A stretch of 31,626 nucleotides of DNA, from the IMG/VR virus record IMGVR_UViG_3300046369_000002, positions 1 through 31,626 of that record; one strand, written 5' to 3'. Source of the DNA: a virus. The position numbers were made by a program, and so were the translations under genes. The notes under the pieces are model-generated. The model was not told where the DNA came from. It saw only the letters and a list, made by a program, of their open reading frames with translations, and ran no database searches. Below are positions 1 to 6,964 of the stretch, one piece after another; positions within the stretch are counted from its first letter, which is position 1, and each line of letters begins with the position of its first letter.

Positions 1-5
1 ATGAT

Positions 6-662
6 ATGAAAGTTCATGTTAGCAATAAGAAGGCTAACGCAAGTGGCTATATCTTTCGAGAAACCGACGATTGGTCGGGAGTTCCCGGCAACACTATTGT
101 CAAATCGTTTCCCCTCGCTAACATTCCAGCTACCCAATGGGGTGCAGGTTCGATTGATATCGAAGGCAAAGGCTCGGTCAAAAACGCTGTGGTTATATAT
201 AGCTATAGGCTCGACGAGTGCTTTGACCCGCAGTCCAACCCGAACTGTCCGGGGTATGTAAAGCCTATGCCTAAGATACCAGAGGTAAAAGTTTATGTAG
301 CATTAGAAGATGATGCTGTAACCAATACATTAGAAGCGGACGAGTTTCAGTACGATGACGATGGTAATCTAATTCTTAGTGAAGAAGAAGAGGAAGAAGA
401 AAGTAGAATTGAGATGGGTCTAACTGCATCTGCCAATGCGCTGACCCTATTTAAGACACAAGGACAAGATGATATTATCATGGCTATTAATCAACAGACT
501 AATTTAACCATGTACTACAATGCATCTATCAATGGTGGCGTGTATGCTGATGCCCCCGGTCTTGCGGATTCAGAAATACCTGACAACAAGAAAGCCTTGC
601 GTAATAACTTAGCACAACAGATACTGCACGATAAGATGGTCGATATGCAGTACAATAGATGA
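6..662 (+). CDS. Conserved phage protein of unknown function, probably 5'-partial
   Basis: From the first visible ATG the product is 218 residues, but the frame stays open to the window edge (positions 3-5 read GAT), so this may be the C-terminal part of a longer protein. The N-terminal half is beta-rich with a DDWSGVPGN motif. A low-complexity acidic stretch follows near residue 125 (seven consecutive Glu), and the C-terminal third is helical. There is no TM segment in the visible part. The stop overlaps the beginning of the next gene, and the next three genes all encode exported proteins, so this one probably belongs to the same unit. The family has the look of a marine-phage family of unknown role, from memory only. 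Function unknown. Confidence 0.7.
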   Translation: MKVHVSNKKANASGYIFRETDDWSGVPGNTIVKSFPLANIPATQWGAGSIDIEGKGSVKNAVVIYSYRLDECFDPQSNPNCPGYVKPMPKIPEVKVYVALEDDAVTNTLEADEFQYDDDGNLILSEEEEEEESRIEMGLTASANALTLFKTQGQDDIIMAINQQTNLTMYYNASINGGVYADAPGLADSEIPDNKKALRNNLAQQILHDKMVDMQYNR

Positions 663-670
663 GGTTTAAT

Positions 671-1162
671 ATGATGAGATATTCTGTAGCAATACTTTCG
701 TTAGTTGCATTTCCTGCAACAGCTAACGTTCAGATCACAGGTAGTGTAGAAGCTAAATGTGTTATTCAAACAACTAAAGCGGGTTCATATGGCAACCCGA
801 TTGCCAGTAAGTTGAGCACTACTCCTGCAGATGGAGGTGTACTGCCTATAATCCGGTATGACGTTTCAATCGCAGATTCTTACATAGCTAGTATAACACA
901 CCCGACAGCTTTTAGCTCGTCTCCTTCGCTTTCAGATACGATTGCATGGACGGGCAGTACAAGTGTTACACAGACATCTGCTTCTGGCATGTCAGCCTAC
1001 GAAGCAGCTAAGACAGTGGTGGGTAACACTACAAACTTTAACTTAACATTGGCAGGGTCAACATGGTTCTCTACTGCTTCTAGTGCAACTTATGGTTCAG
1101 CCAAACCGTTCCCAGGAGGAACATACACTGCTGTTGTGCAGGCAAGCTGCATTGCTAAGTAG
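671..1162 (+). CDS. Exported pilin-like / spore-coat-U-like (SCPU-like) protein
   Basis: The 163-residue product begins with a clear Sec signal peptide: MMR, a hydrophobic core YSVAILSLVAF, then an ATA cleavage site after residue 18. The mature chain is Ser/Thr-rich and beta-predicted, with an N-terminal VQITGSVEAKC and a C-terminal PGGTYTAVVQASC. A Cys in the first strand plus a GTYTA-type last strand recalls fimbrial subunits and SCPU-domain proteins. The start at 671 is preferred over the in-frame ATG at 659 because GAGGT (660-664) is a good ribosome binding site for it. Its 3' end overlaps the next gene by 11 bases. Pilin-like fold is an inference; export is well supported. A phage-encoded secreted protein of this kind is unusual. 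Confidence 0.75.
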   Translation: MMRYSVAILSLVAFPATANVQITGSVEAKCVIQTTKAGSYGNPIASKLSTTPADGGVLPIIRYDVSIADSYIASITHPTAFSSSPSLSDTIAWTGSTSVTQTSASGMSAYEAAKTVVGNTTNFNLTLAGSTWFSTASSATYGSAKPFPGGTYTAVVQASCIAK

Positions 1163-1538
1163 GTTAACCGCTGCTTTTTTGGTTTGGGGTTCTTTTGTAA
1201 CAGCGCATGAGATGATCCCCGCCTACCCAGAAGTAAAGCCAAGCCATGTTAAAAACGTGGTCAAGGTAGAGATGACTCTTTTTAACTCTAGAGAAGAGAT
1301 AAAATACTATCAGATTGATGTGTTTGATTTGAATTGGATGAACATACCTTTTTCTTCAACGTATAAAATTATAAAGGTCGACTACAAAGAACACAAAGAT
1401 TTTGATATATACCTCCGAAAGAAAGATACGCCCGAAGCGGTATATCTGTGTACTACGTCAAAAGTAAAAAGGACGGACACGTCCAGAACTGTAATAGCTT
1501 CTAGGATATGTTCCAGATTAGATGGACCTCCAGCATGA
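1152..1538 (+). CDS. Exported Ig-like protein, faintly fimbrial-chaperone-like
   Basis: A TTG start at 1152 gives 128 residues headed by a signal peptide (LSRLTAAFLVWGSFVTA, predicted cut before HE). The ATG at 1083 is in frame but would put about 23 residues before the signal peptide and overlap the upstream gene much more. The mature part (~110 residues) is a single beta-sandwich-like domain with the pattern FNSREEIKYYQIDVFD, then IPF, then a strand ending YLCTTSK and a final SRICSR. That order resembles the N-terminal Ig domain of PapD/FimC-type periplasmic chaperones, but the second domain is absent, so a chaperone role is speculative. Two Cys near the end may form a disulphide in the periplasm. 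Its stop overlaps the next start (ATGA), implying coupling. Confidence 0.65.
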   Translation: MLSRLTAAFLVWGSFVTAHEMIPAYPEVKPSHVKNVVKVEMTLFNSREEIKYYQIDVFDLNWMNIPFSSTYKIIKVDYKEHKDFDIYLRKKDTPEAVYLCTTSKVKRTDTSRTVIASRICSRLDGPPA

Positions 1539-1933
1539 GATTAACTTTACTTCTTTGTGTCATATCTAGTTCTGTCGTAGCCGACAGTAATTCTCTTTCC
1601 CTTGCGTTGCCGAGCCCTCCAATGAACTACCAATCGGATTCGTTTTCAACGGGCAGCACTCGATGCAGTAATGCTGTGGGTGGAGGTATAAACTTAGAGT
1701 ATGGTGTAACCGGAGTTCTTTCTGGCCTAGATACTGACAGCCGTGGCAGAAATATAGGTGTGTATGCGCGTGTCGTTATACCTTTAGATAAACCTAAATC
1801 TCGTATAAACTGTGATGATCTTTATCAAATCGAGTTGACGCAACGCAGGTTGGAGATACAAAAACTACGCAATGAAATAGAAGCACTAAAAAACTTACAA
1901 AACGCTGGTGGCGAAATGGAGTTTGAAAACTAA
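1535..1933 (+). CDS. Exported protein with C-terminal coiled coil, unknown function
   Basis: The start at 1535 (ATGA overlap with the upstream stop) gives 132 residues and puts a signal peptide exactly at the N terminus (MRLTLLLCVISSSVVA, cut before DSNS). A longer frame from 1508 would bury it. The mature protein has two halves: residues ~20-90 are beta-rich with SLALPSPPMNYQSD, a Cys (TRCSNAVGGG) and GVYARVVIPL; residues ~92-132 follow a second Cys (RINCDDLYQ) and form a heptad-like coiled coil (IELTQRRLEIQKLRNEIEALK). There is no lipobox, so it is not an obvious outer-membrane lipoprotein. It could be an envelope-anchored trimer or part of an exported assembly with its neighbours. Function unknown. 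Confidence 0.7.
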   Translation: MRLTLLLCVISSSVVADSNSLSLALPSPPMNYQSDSFSTGSTRCSNAVGGGINLEYGVTGVLSGLDTDSRGRNIGVYARVVIPLDKPKSRINCDDLYQIELTQRRLEIQKLRNEIEALKNLQNAGGEMEFEN

Positions 1934-2442
1934 TGGATACAACCAGGATAGCAGATAACATTGATGGGCTTGCAGATCGTGAGTTTAAAACTGGCGGCAT
2001 GAAGCTGTCGTTTGGTTCTATCGTGGCTATATTTGCATTTCTATCCACAGTTGTAGGCGGTCTATACGGTGGATTCGTAATGTATCAAAAGATCGAAGAA
2101 GTCGCAGGGTTAGATCTTGGAGAATATCAACAGGCAATGGACGTTATGGACGCCAAGGTAACTGGTATATCTGAAAAGGTTGAAGAATCCGTGGAATACA
2201 GCCGTGACATTAAAAACGGATTGAAAGATGACATCTTACGCATCGAGCAGCAGACAGATCGTATAGAGGATATGGTGCGTAAATCTGAGGACAAGGTTCG
2301 TACTATGATTGATAACGCAGAAGTTCGCTTCGAAAATCAACGAGAACGTGTTAGAGTGTCCCAGAGTGGCGATATGAAAGAGCTAGAGGATAAATTGATG
2401 GGTAAGTTACAACGGGCATTAGACAACCCGTTGGCAGATTAG
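1933..2442 (+). CDS. Single-TM protein with long coiled coil (spanin-like topology)
   Basis: The start overlaps the preceding stop (TAATG). The 169-residue product has a short polar N terminus, one TM segment at about residues 24-48 (LSFGSIVAIFAFLSTVVGGL), and a long charged helical tail (~75-160) with repeated VEESVEYS/IEQQTDRIEDMV-type heptads. An N-in/C-out anchor with a periplasmic coiled coil is the topology of inner-membrane spanins (Rz-like). The gene lies just upstream of the holin and endolysin, which fits. No matching o-spanin lipoprotein was found, so the spanin call is an inference. It could alternatively anchor the exported proteins encoded upstream. Confidence 0.7.
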   Translation: MDTTRIADNIDGLADREFKTGGMKLSFGSIVAIFAFLSTVVGGLYGGFVMYQKIEEVAGLDLGEYQQAMDVMDAKVTGISEKVEESVEYSRDIKNGLKDDILRIEQQTDRIEDMVRKSEDKVRTMIDNAEVRFENQRERVRVSQSGDMKELEDKLMGKLQRALDNPLAD

Positions 2443-2451
2443 GAGATTAAC

Positions 2452-2772
2452 ATGACAGAATTTGAAAAAGCCGATCTAGATGGTAGCGGCACAATAGACC
2501 AAACTGAGTGGGATAAGTTAGCATTAGAAGACAAACGTTTGAGAATGGCTGATGAAGACGCTCAACGAGACGCTCAACGGCAAATGGCGTGGTTTGCACT
2601 ATTCGGTATGTTGTTGTATCCTTTATCAATAATTATTTGTAACTTGGCTAATCTTGATGAGGCCATGAAATCACTAGCGTCCATAGCTGGTGTGTATTTT
2701 GTTTCTGTAGCAGCTATCGTTGCCGCGTTCTATGGCAAGGAGGCCTACACAAAAGGAAAGGCGAATAACTAA
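2452..2772 (+). CDS. EF-hand motif membrane protein, two TM segments
   Basis: The 106-residue protein starts with a textbook calcium-binding EF-hand loop at residues 8-19 (DLDGSGTIDQTE: acidic or Ser side chains at 1, 3 and 5, Gly at 6, Ile at 8, Glu at 12). A charged amphipathic helix follows (~20-43), then two hydrophobic segments (~44-66 and ~74-95) and a basic C-terminal tail. AGGAG-type ribosome binding bases (2441-2446) precede the ATG. Sitting between a spanin-like gene and the 3-TM holin, it may be a second holin or a holin regulator. Calcium sensing is inferred only from the single loop; EF-hands normally occur in pairs, so dimerisation would be expected. Confidence 0.75.
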   Translation: MTEFEKADLDGSGTIDQTEWDKLALEDKRLRMADEDAQRDAQRQMAWFALFGMLLYPLSIIICNLANLDEAMKSLASIAGVYFVSVAAIVAAFYGKEAYTKGKANN

Positions 2773-3176
2773 TGATGAGTTTAGTAAGTAATTTGGTGGG
2801 CCCTGTTACTGGGCTACTAGATAAAGTTATCGAGGATAAAGATCAAAAGGCCAAGCTGGCCCATGAGATCGCAACAATGTCCGACCAACATGCCCAGCAA
2901 GCGCTAATGGGTCAATTAGAGATAAACAAAGCTGAAGCTGCATCAGGCTCAGTTTTTAAAGGCGGATGGCGACCCTTCATAGGTTGGGTATGCGGCGTTG
3001 CTTTCGCTTATCATTTCGTACTGCAGCCATTAATTGTGTTCGGCGTAACCGCCGCTGGCGTTGACATTCCAGAGCTACCAGAATTTGATATGGGTAGTTT
3101 GATGACTGTTATGATGGGGATGCTCGGTTTGGGCGGACTTCGTAGCTATGAAAAGAAGCAGGGGTTGGCGAAGTAA
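2772..3176 (+). CDS. Holin, GTA_holin_3TM-like
   Basis: The 134-residue product matches the organisation of the 3-TM holins used by gene transfer agents and many alphaproteobacterial phages. It has an amphipathic N-terminal helix (~1-55, with DKDQKAKLAHEI), then WRPFIGW at 66-72 opening a long hydrophobic hairpin (~67-98), a short acidic Pro-rich loop (PELPEFD), and a last hydrophobic helix (~108-122) ending GLGGLRSYEKKQG. Holins form inner-membrane lesions that release the endolysin. The start overlaps the previous stop, with AAGGAAAGG upstream. The GH19 endolysin lies one gene downstream, completing a lysis module. Confidence 0.85.
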   Translation: MMSLVSNLVGPVTGLLDKVIEDKDQKAKLAHEIATMSDQHAQQALMGQLEINKAEAASGSVFKGGWRPFIGWVCGVAFAYHFVLQPLIVFGVTAAGVDIPELPEFDMGSLMTVMMGMLGLGGLRSYEKKQGLAK

Positions 3177-3180
3177 TATT

Positions 3181-3888
3181 GTGAAAATTCCTTTTTTAAC
3201 CTTACGCCGACACATAGAGCTAAACGTGTACACGTTTCACGCTGGTCTGGAATTTCGTTATTTAGACCGCTGTGAGCGAAGTCCATATATGCAAGCACCA
3301 CAGATCGCATCGAAAATGCGAAAAAGATTTGACCCTAAATCTATTACTTTTTCTAGCTGCTATGGTCTTTTGGAACTTCAGAAAAGAAGTCTTTCGTTAA
3401 AAGCGTGGCAGGATTTTGAGTTTACCATGGAAGACGGTAACATAGATTTGGAGTGCATGGACCCACAACTTATGAGATGGACAGGGGGGCATACTGATCA
3501 GACTAATGGGTTTGCAGAACGTCATGGTTTGGTGATAGCTAAAATAGATTCTCCCTATTTCATAGAGTGTGACGAAGACATTGATTTCATTATGTCGGCT
3601 AGTCCATTCGGGCATCAGTGTTTTTGTTATGTAGGGGGTGTGACAAATTACAAATATCAACACGCCACTAATATTTTTGCGTACTTTAAAAAATCTCAAA
3701 ACGGCAGGTGGCTGTTTAATGCGGGAGATGATATGGTTAATATTACGCCTATGAGTGACCGTCCTTTGAAGGTTAATCATCACTTGGATGTGGATTACCA
3801 TAAGTTCTTAGGGGAAAAGATGCGTCCTTTATCGGCAACGCATTCATTCTTGAAACGACGAAAAGCAGATCGGGAGAAAAATAAATGA
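3181..3888 (+). CDS. Beta-rich protein of unknown function
   Basis: A GTG start at 3181, just after the holin stop, gives 235 residues; an in-frame ATG at 3148 would overlap the holin gene and lacks a clear binding site. The sequence is beta-rich and cytoplasmic in character. It has a SSCYGLLELQKRSLSLKAWQ stretch near residue 65, acidic and aromatic runs in the middle, and a basic tail (SFLKRRKADREKNK). The order of elements (C-x-G-L/V, DF, then a TxSPYFIE strand and a PLK block) loosely parallels the 237-residue protein at 29176-29889, suggesting distant kinship, but this is by eye only. Function unknown. Its stop overlaps the endolysin start by four bases (ATGA). Confidence 0.65.
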   Translation: MKIPFLTLRRHIELNVYTFHAGLEFRYLDRCERSPYMQAPQIASKMRKRFDPKSITFSSCYGLLELQKRSLSLKAWQDFEFTMEDGNIDLECMDPQLMRWTGGHTDQTNGFAERHGLVIAKIDSPYFIECDEDIDFIMSASPFGHQCFCYVGGVTNYKYQHATNIFAYFKKSQNGRWLFNAGDDMVNITPMSDRPLKVNHHLDVDYHKFLGEKMRPLSATHSFLKRRKADREKNK

Positions 3889-4499
3889 GCAATGCACTAA
3901 AACTATTACAAGAAAAATGCGGATGTACTGCGGATGGCTCTTTCGGACCTAACACAGCTAGAGGCATTGTATCGCACTACGAACTGTCTCCAGAGCGTGG
4001 AGCACATCTCTTGGGTCAGGTTATACATGAAAGCGGCACATTTAGATATGTGCGAGAAAACCTTAATTACAGTGCGGAGGCCATGATGAAAGTTTGGCCT
4101 AGCCGTTTTCCAACAGAAGAAAGCGCAAAACCGTATGAGCGTAACCCAAAAGCTTTAGCAGAAAACGTATATTTTGGAAGAATGGGCAATGATTCTAAGG
4201 AAAAAGCCAGCTTATACATAGGCCGAGGATTTCTTCAATTAACCGGGTATGACAACGTCAAATCGTTTGCTTCGGACATGGGTAAGCCAGAAGTTCTTCA
4301 AGACCCCTCTCTTCTTGAGGAGGACTACGCTATGGATACCGCTATCTGGTTCTTTAAATCTAACAACCTATGGAAAATTTGTGACGAAGGTGTTAATGAT
4401 GATGCAATTAAACGCCTGACCCGCAGGATAAACGGCGGGTACACGGGGTTAGATCACAGGATTAAAGAAACAAATAAGGTCTATGATTGGTTGAAATAG
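3885..4499 (+). CDS. Endolysin, GH19 chitinase-like muramidase
   Basis: The 204-residue enzyme belongs to glycoside hydrolase family 19, which cleaves the glycan strands of peptidoglycan when found in phage endolysins. Seen directly: HESGTF with the presumed acid Glu49; ENLNYSAEAM with the second Glu58; YFGRMGN; and the family signature GRGFLQLTG at 113-121. A short segment at the N terminus (CGCTADGSFGPNTARGI) resembles a vestigial peptidoglycan-binding repeat. There is no signal peptide, so release depends on the holin encoded at 2772-3176. It overlaps the preceding gene by ATGA, placing it in the same transcript. Confidence 0.93.
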   Translation: MSNALKLLQEKCGCTADGSFGPNTARGIVSHYELSPERGAHLLGQVIHESGTFRYVRENLNYSAEAMMKVWPSRFPTEESAKPYERNPKALAENVYFGRMGNDSKEKASLYIGRGFLQLTGYDNVKSFASDMGKPEVLQDPSLLEEDYAMDTAIWFFKSNNLWKICDEGVNDDAIKRLTRRINGGYTGLDHRIKETNKVYDWLK

Positions 4500-4521
4500 A
4501 CTACTTGAGGAAGGACCTAAA

Positions 4522-4887
4522 ATGAGTAGCACTATTGTAATAAGCATAATGTCTGAGGGAATGCCCGTAGACAAAATGGAAGAAACTGAAGAGGGAATGG
4601 CTTGCCCATTGCCAACTCAAGATCCAGAAGCCAACATGGAAAATCTGGATATGGCAGAATATGAGAACAATTATACTGAAGCTCATTTAACTGATCAGTG
4701 TTGTGGAACGTGTTCTATGTACAATCAAACTGAAGAAATGTTGGGTTGTATCGGAGATGACACAGGAGAAGTTGGCTACTGCCAAAGTTTAAAGTTTATG
4801 TGTTCTAAAGAAAAAGTCTGTGACATATGGGCAGAAGGTGGCCCAATCACATCTGATTCACAAGAAGAATACAAGGACATCCTATAA
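4522..4887 (+). CDS. Cys-rich acidic small protein, possibly HiPIP-like
   Basis: The product is 121 residues, preceded by AGGAAGGA. The N-terminal half is acidic and low-complexity. The C-terminal half concentrates seven Cys (60, 61, 64, 76, 87, 94, 100) in the order CCGTC, GC, GYC, MC, VC. The CxxC-x11-C-x10-C spacing with an aromatic before the fourth Cys resembles high-potential iron-sulphur proteins and other small metal-binding phage proteins. No redox partner is visible. It lies between the endolysin and the head-assembly genes and could be a virion or assembly factor. Metal binding is an inference. Confidence 0.65.
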   Translation: MSSTIVISIMSEGMPVDKMEETEEGMACPLPTQDPEANMENLDMAEYENNYTEAHLTDQCCGTCSMYNQTEEMLGCIGDDTGEVGYCQSLKFMCSKEKVCDIWAEGGPITSDSQEEYKDIL

Positions 4888-5099
4888 TGGATGTTGTGGA
4901 CTTGGCGAAACATCTGTATAAGAAACTTGAAGAGCGCGAACAAGATATATCTCGGGCTCTTTCTCACGGTGCTGTAAAGGACTGGGAGCAGTATAAAATG
5001 TCTGTGGGAGAGATACGGGGACTCTCTCTTGCTAGAGAAGAAATCAAGACCCTGCTGGAAAGAAACGTAGACGATGTCGAAGACTTTATATCTTCCTGA
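4887..5099 (+). CDS. Small conserved helical protein upstream of co-chaperonin
   Basis: The 70-residue protein is almost entirely helical (DLAKHLYKKLEEREQDISRAL, then WEQYKMSVGEIRGLSLAREEIKTLLE) and acidic at the end. The WEQYKxxVGEIRGL block is typical of a small family found beside portal and scaffold genes of marine podoviruses and T4-like cyanophages. That recognition is from memory; no function is assigned. Start and previous stop overlap (TAATGG), and its 3' end overlaps the co-chaperonin gene by 26 bases, indicating tight translational coupling. Confidence 0.75.
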   Translation: MDVVDLAKHLYKKLEEREQDISRALSHGAVKDWEQYKMSVGEIRGLSLAREEIKTLLERNVDDVEDFISS

Positions 5100-5562
5100 T
5101 TCAGTCGCGCAGAAAATGAACAAAGACAAAAAGGCCAAACAGGCTGAGTCTTCTTCTTTGGACAGCGCGTATGTGGCCTCAGAAGAACGGGTGCTAGACC
5201 CAAACCTCTTAGAACAACCCCTGCTTGATCGACTTCCCCAACCCACAGGTTGGCGGGTTTTGGTTATGCCGTACCAAGGAAAAGCGAAAACTTCATCCGG
5301 TTTGTATATACCTGACGAAGTCCGAGAACGGGAGTCCGTTGCTACCGTAGTGGCTTATGTTATGAAGCTAGGTCCCCTAGCTTATAAGGATGCGGATAAG
5401 TTTGGCCCAGAGGCTGAACCATGGTGCAAAGAAGGCCAGTGGGTTTGTATAGGTCGGTATTCCGGCTCAAGATTTAAAATCGAAGGAGGGGAAGTTCGTA
5501 TTATCAACGATGACGAAGTTATCGCAACTATCCTCGAGCCTGACGATGTTAAACACATATAG
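5074..5562 (+). CDS. GroES-like co-chaperonin (Cpn10)
   Basis: The 162-residue product contains a Cpn10 fold from about residue 54 to the end. LPQPTGWRVLVMP gives the first strands, and a mobile-loop-like GKAKTSSGLYIPDEVRERES (69-88) carries the hydrophobic GLYI tripeptide region expected to touch GroEL. WCKEGQWVCIGRYSG and a final INDDEVIATI strand follow. A 50-residue polar N-terminal extension is extra compared with about 97 residues for bacterial GroES. Phage co-chaperonins such as T4 gp31 replace GroES to enlarge the folding cage for the capsid protein, and the position just before scaffold and coat genes fits that role. ATG 5074 is preferred; ATG 5116 is internal with no binding site. 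Confidence 0.88.
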   Translation: MSKTLYLPDSVAQKMNKDKKAKQAESSSLDSAYVASEERVLDPNLLEQPLLDRLPQPTGWRVLVMPYQGKAKTSSGLYIPDEVRERESVATVVAYVMKLGPLAYKDADKFGPEAEPWCKEGQWVCIGRYSGSRFKIEGGEVRIINDDEVIATILEPDDVKHI

Positions 5563-5573
5563 GAGAGGTACTC

Positions 5574-6479
5574 ATGTCAGAAGAAAAAATTGAAGTTGAA
5601 GAGCAAGAAACAGAGCAGGTTTATATAGAACCTGAGTCAGAAGCTCCGCCAGAGGAACCTGCCAAGGAAGCGTCCTCAGAAGAAACAAAAGTTGAAGCAT
5701 CTAACGGTGACGAGGAACTGGACAGCTATAGTAAAGGTGTTCAATCCCGTATTAAGAAGCTGACTGAAAAGTATCGTCAGGAAGAGAGGGACAAGGCAGA
5801 AGCTGTTCGGCTTTCCCAAGAACTGATTGACGAAAACAAAAAACTTAAAAGCCGTATGCAAGCTTTAGACTCAGGATACCTTTCTGAGTTTGGAAGCAGG
5901 CTGCAAGCGCAGACCGAAGAGATTAAGCGGATCTATAAAGAAGCTTATGAGACGGGCGACACTGACAAGATGGTAGAGGCGCAAACTGCTTTAGCGCAAG
6001 TTACCGCAGAACAGAATCGCTACAACACTGCGAAAGCTCGTCAAGAACAACAGGCTAAAACACAAGTTGAACAGGCTCAACAGCCTCAACCAGTTCAACA
6101 ACAGCCTGCTCCGCAGCGTCCTAAACCGGATCCAAGAGCGGAGAAATGGGCGCAAACTAACAAGTGGTTTGGTGAAGATACGGTGATGACTGCAGCGGCG
6201 TTTGCAATTCATTCACAACTTATCAATAACGAAGGGTTTGACTCTGACTCATCAGAGTACTATACTGAAGTTGATAAACGCATTAGGTCGGAATTTCCAC
6301 ACAAGTTCCAACCTGCGAAGAAATCGGGTGGAGGTAGTCAGGTCGCATCCGCTGGCAACTCCGCATCCCGCAGTACTAAACAGGGGCGCAGGTCGGTCAA
6401 GTTAACGCATTCACAAGTCGCGATTGCAAAAAAGCTAGGCGTACCTCTTGAAGAATACGCTAAATTTGTGAAGGAGTAA
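5574..6479 (+). CDS. Capsid scaffolding-like protein
   Basis: The product is 301 residues, very polar and largely helical. It has an acidic N terminus (~1-50, Glu/Pro-rich), a coiled coil (~55-160), a Gln/Pro-rich linker (~160-185) and a basic, Ser/Gly-rich C terminus ending in a small helix (SQVAIAKKLGVPLEEYAKFV). This acidic, coiled-coil, basic-tail layout is typical of phage internal scaffolds that bind coat protein through a C-terminal helix. The tail also recalls a small HTH-like motif found in marine-phage scaffolds. It is preceded by AGGAGAGG and lies between the co-chaperonin and coat genes, which fits the role. Confidence 0.82.
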   Translation: MSEEKIEVEEQETEQVYIEPESEAPPEEPAKEASSEETKVEASNGDEELDSYSKGVQSRIKKLTEKYRQEERDKAEAVRLSQELIDENKKLKSRMQALDSGYLSEFGSRLQAQTEEIKRIYKEAYETGDTDKMVEAQTALAQVTAEQNRYNTAKARQEQQAKTQVEQAQQPQPVQQQPAPQRPKPDPRAEKWAQTNKWFGEDTVMTAAAFAIHSQLINNEGFDSDSSEYYTEVDKRIRSEFPHKFQPAKKSGGGSQVASAGNSASRSTKQGRRSVKLTHSQVAIAKKLGVPLEEYAKFVKE

Positions 6480-6483
6480 TAGA

Positions 6484-6945
6484 ATGACTGACAACAGAAC
6501 ACCGCGAAAGAACGCAACTCGAGCCTCAGAAACTCGCAGAAAACCTTGGGCTCCGCCCAGCCGCCTCGCTGCACCAGACGCCCCAGATGGCTATGTGCAT
6601 CGTTGGATTCGAACCTCAATGCGAGGTGAAGACGATAAGATGAACGTCAACACCAAACTGCATGAAGGGTGGGAACCCGTCCGAAAGGACGAGTATCCAG
6701 ATTATGAAGCTCCTACTATCGACGAAGGTCGGTTTGAAGGTGTGATTGGTCAAGGTGGTTTAATGTTGTGTCGCATACCTGTCGAAACCGCCAATGAAAG
6801 ATCCGAGTATTACGGGAGCCGAACCCGCGAACAGATGGTTGCAGTCGATCAGGATTTAATGAAGGACCAACATCCTTCTATGCCGATATCTAATAGTCGG
6901 CAAAGTCGTGTATCCTTCGGAGGTTCAAGACGAGACTCCGAGTAA
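6484..6945 (+). CDS. Conserved capsid-region protein, unknown role
   Basis: The 153-residue protein is rich in Arg and Pro, with PWAPPSRLAAPDAPDGYVHR, WIRTSMRGEDDKMN, EGWEPVRKDEYPD and GVIGQGGLMLCRIP blocks. These are strongly reminiscent of a family encoded between scaffold and coat genes in many marine podoviruses; its role there is not known to me. The chain is basic at both ends, has no TM segment, and is mostly loop with short strands. A head-assembly or virion role is inferred from position. The start follows the scaffold stop by four bases. Confidence 0.75.
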   Translation: MTDNRTPRKNATRASETRRKPWAPPSRLAAPDAPDGYVHRWIRTSMRGEDDKMNVNTKLHEGWEPVRKDEYPDYEAPTIDEGRFEGVIGQGGLMLCRIPVETANERSEYYGSRTREQMVAVDQDLMKDQHPSMPISNSRQSRVSFGGSRRDSE

Positions 6946-6964
6946 CTTTTATTGAGGTGCTATT

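Noticed and set aside
1083-1151. ATG start at 1083 for the second exported protein
   Set aside because: It would add residues before the signal peptide; TTG 1152 places the signal peptide at the N terminus.
1794-2048. Antisense frame of 84 codons
   Set aside because: Lies across two well-supported + strand genes with overlapping start and stop; no binding site.
3148-3180. ATG start at 3148 for the gene ending at 3888
   Set aside because: It would overlap the conserved end of the holin gene; GTG 3181 fits better, though without a strong binding site.
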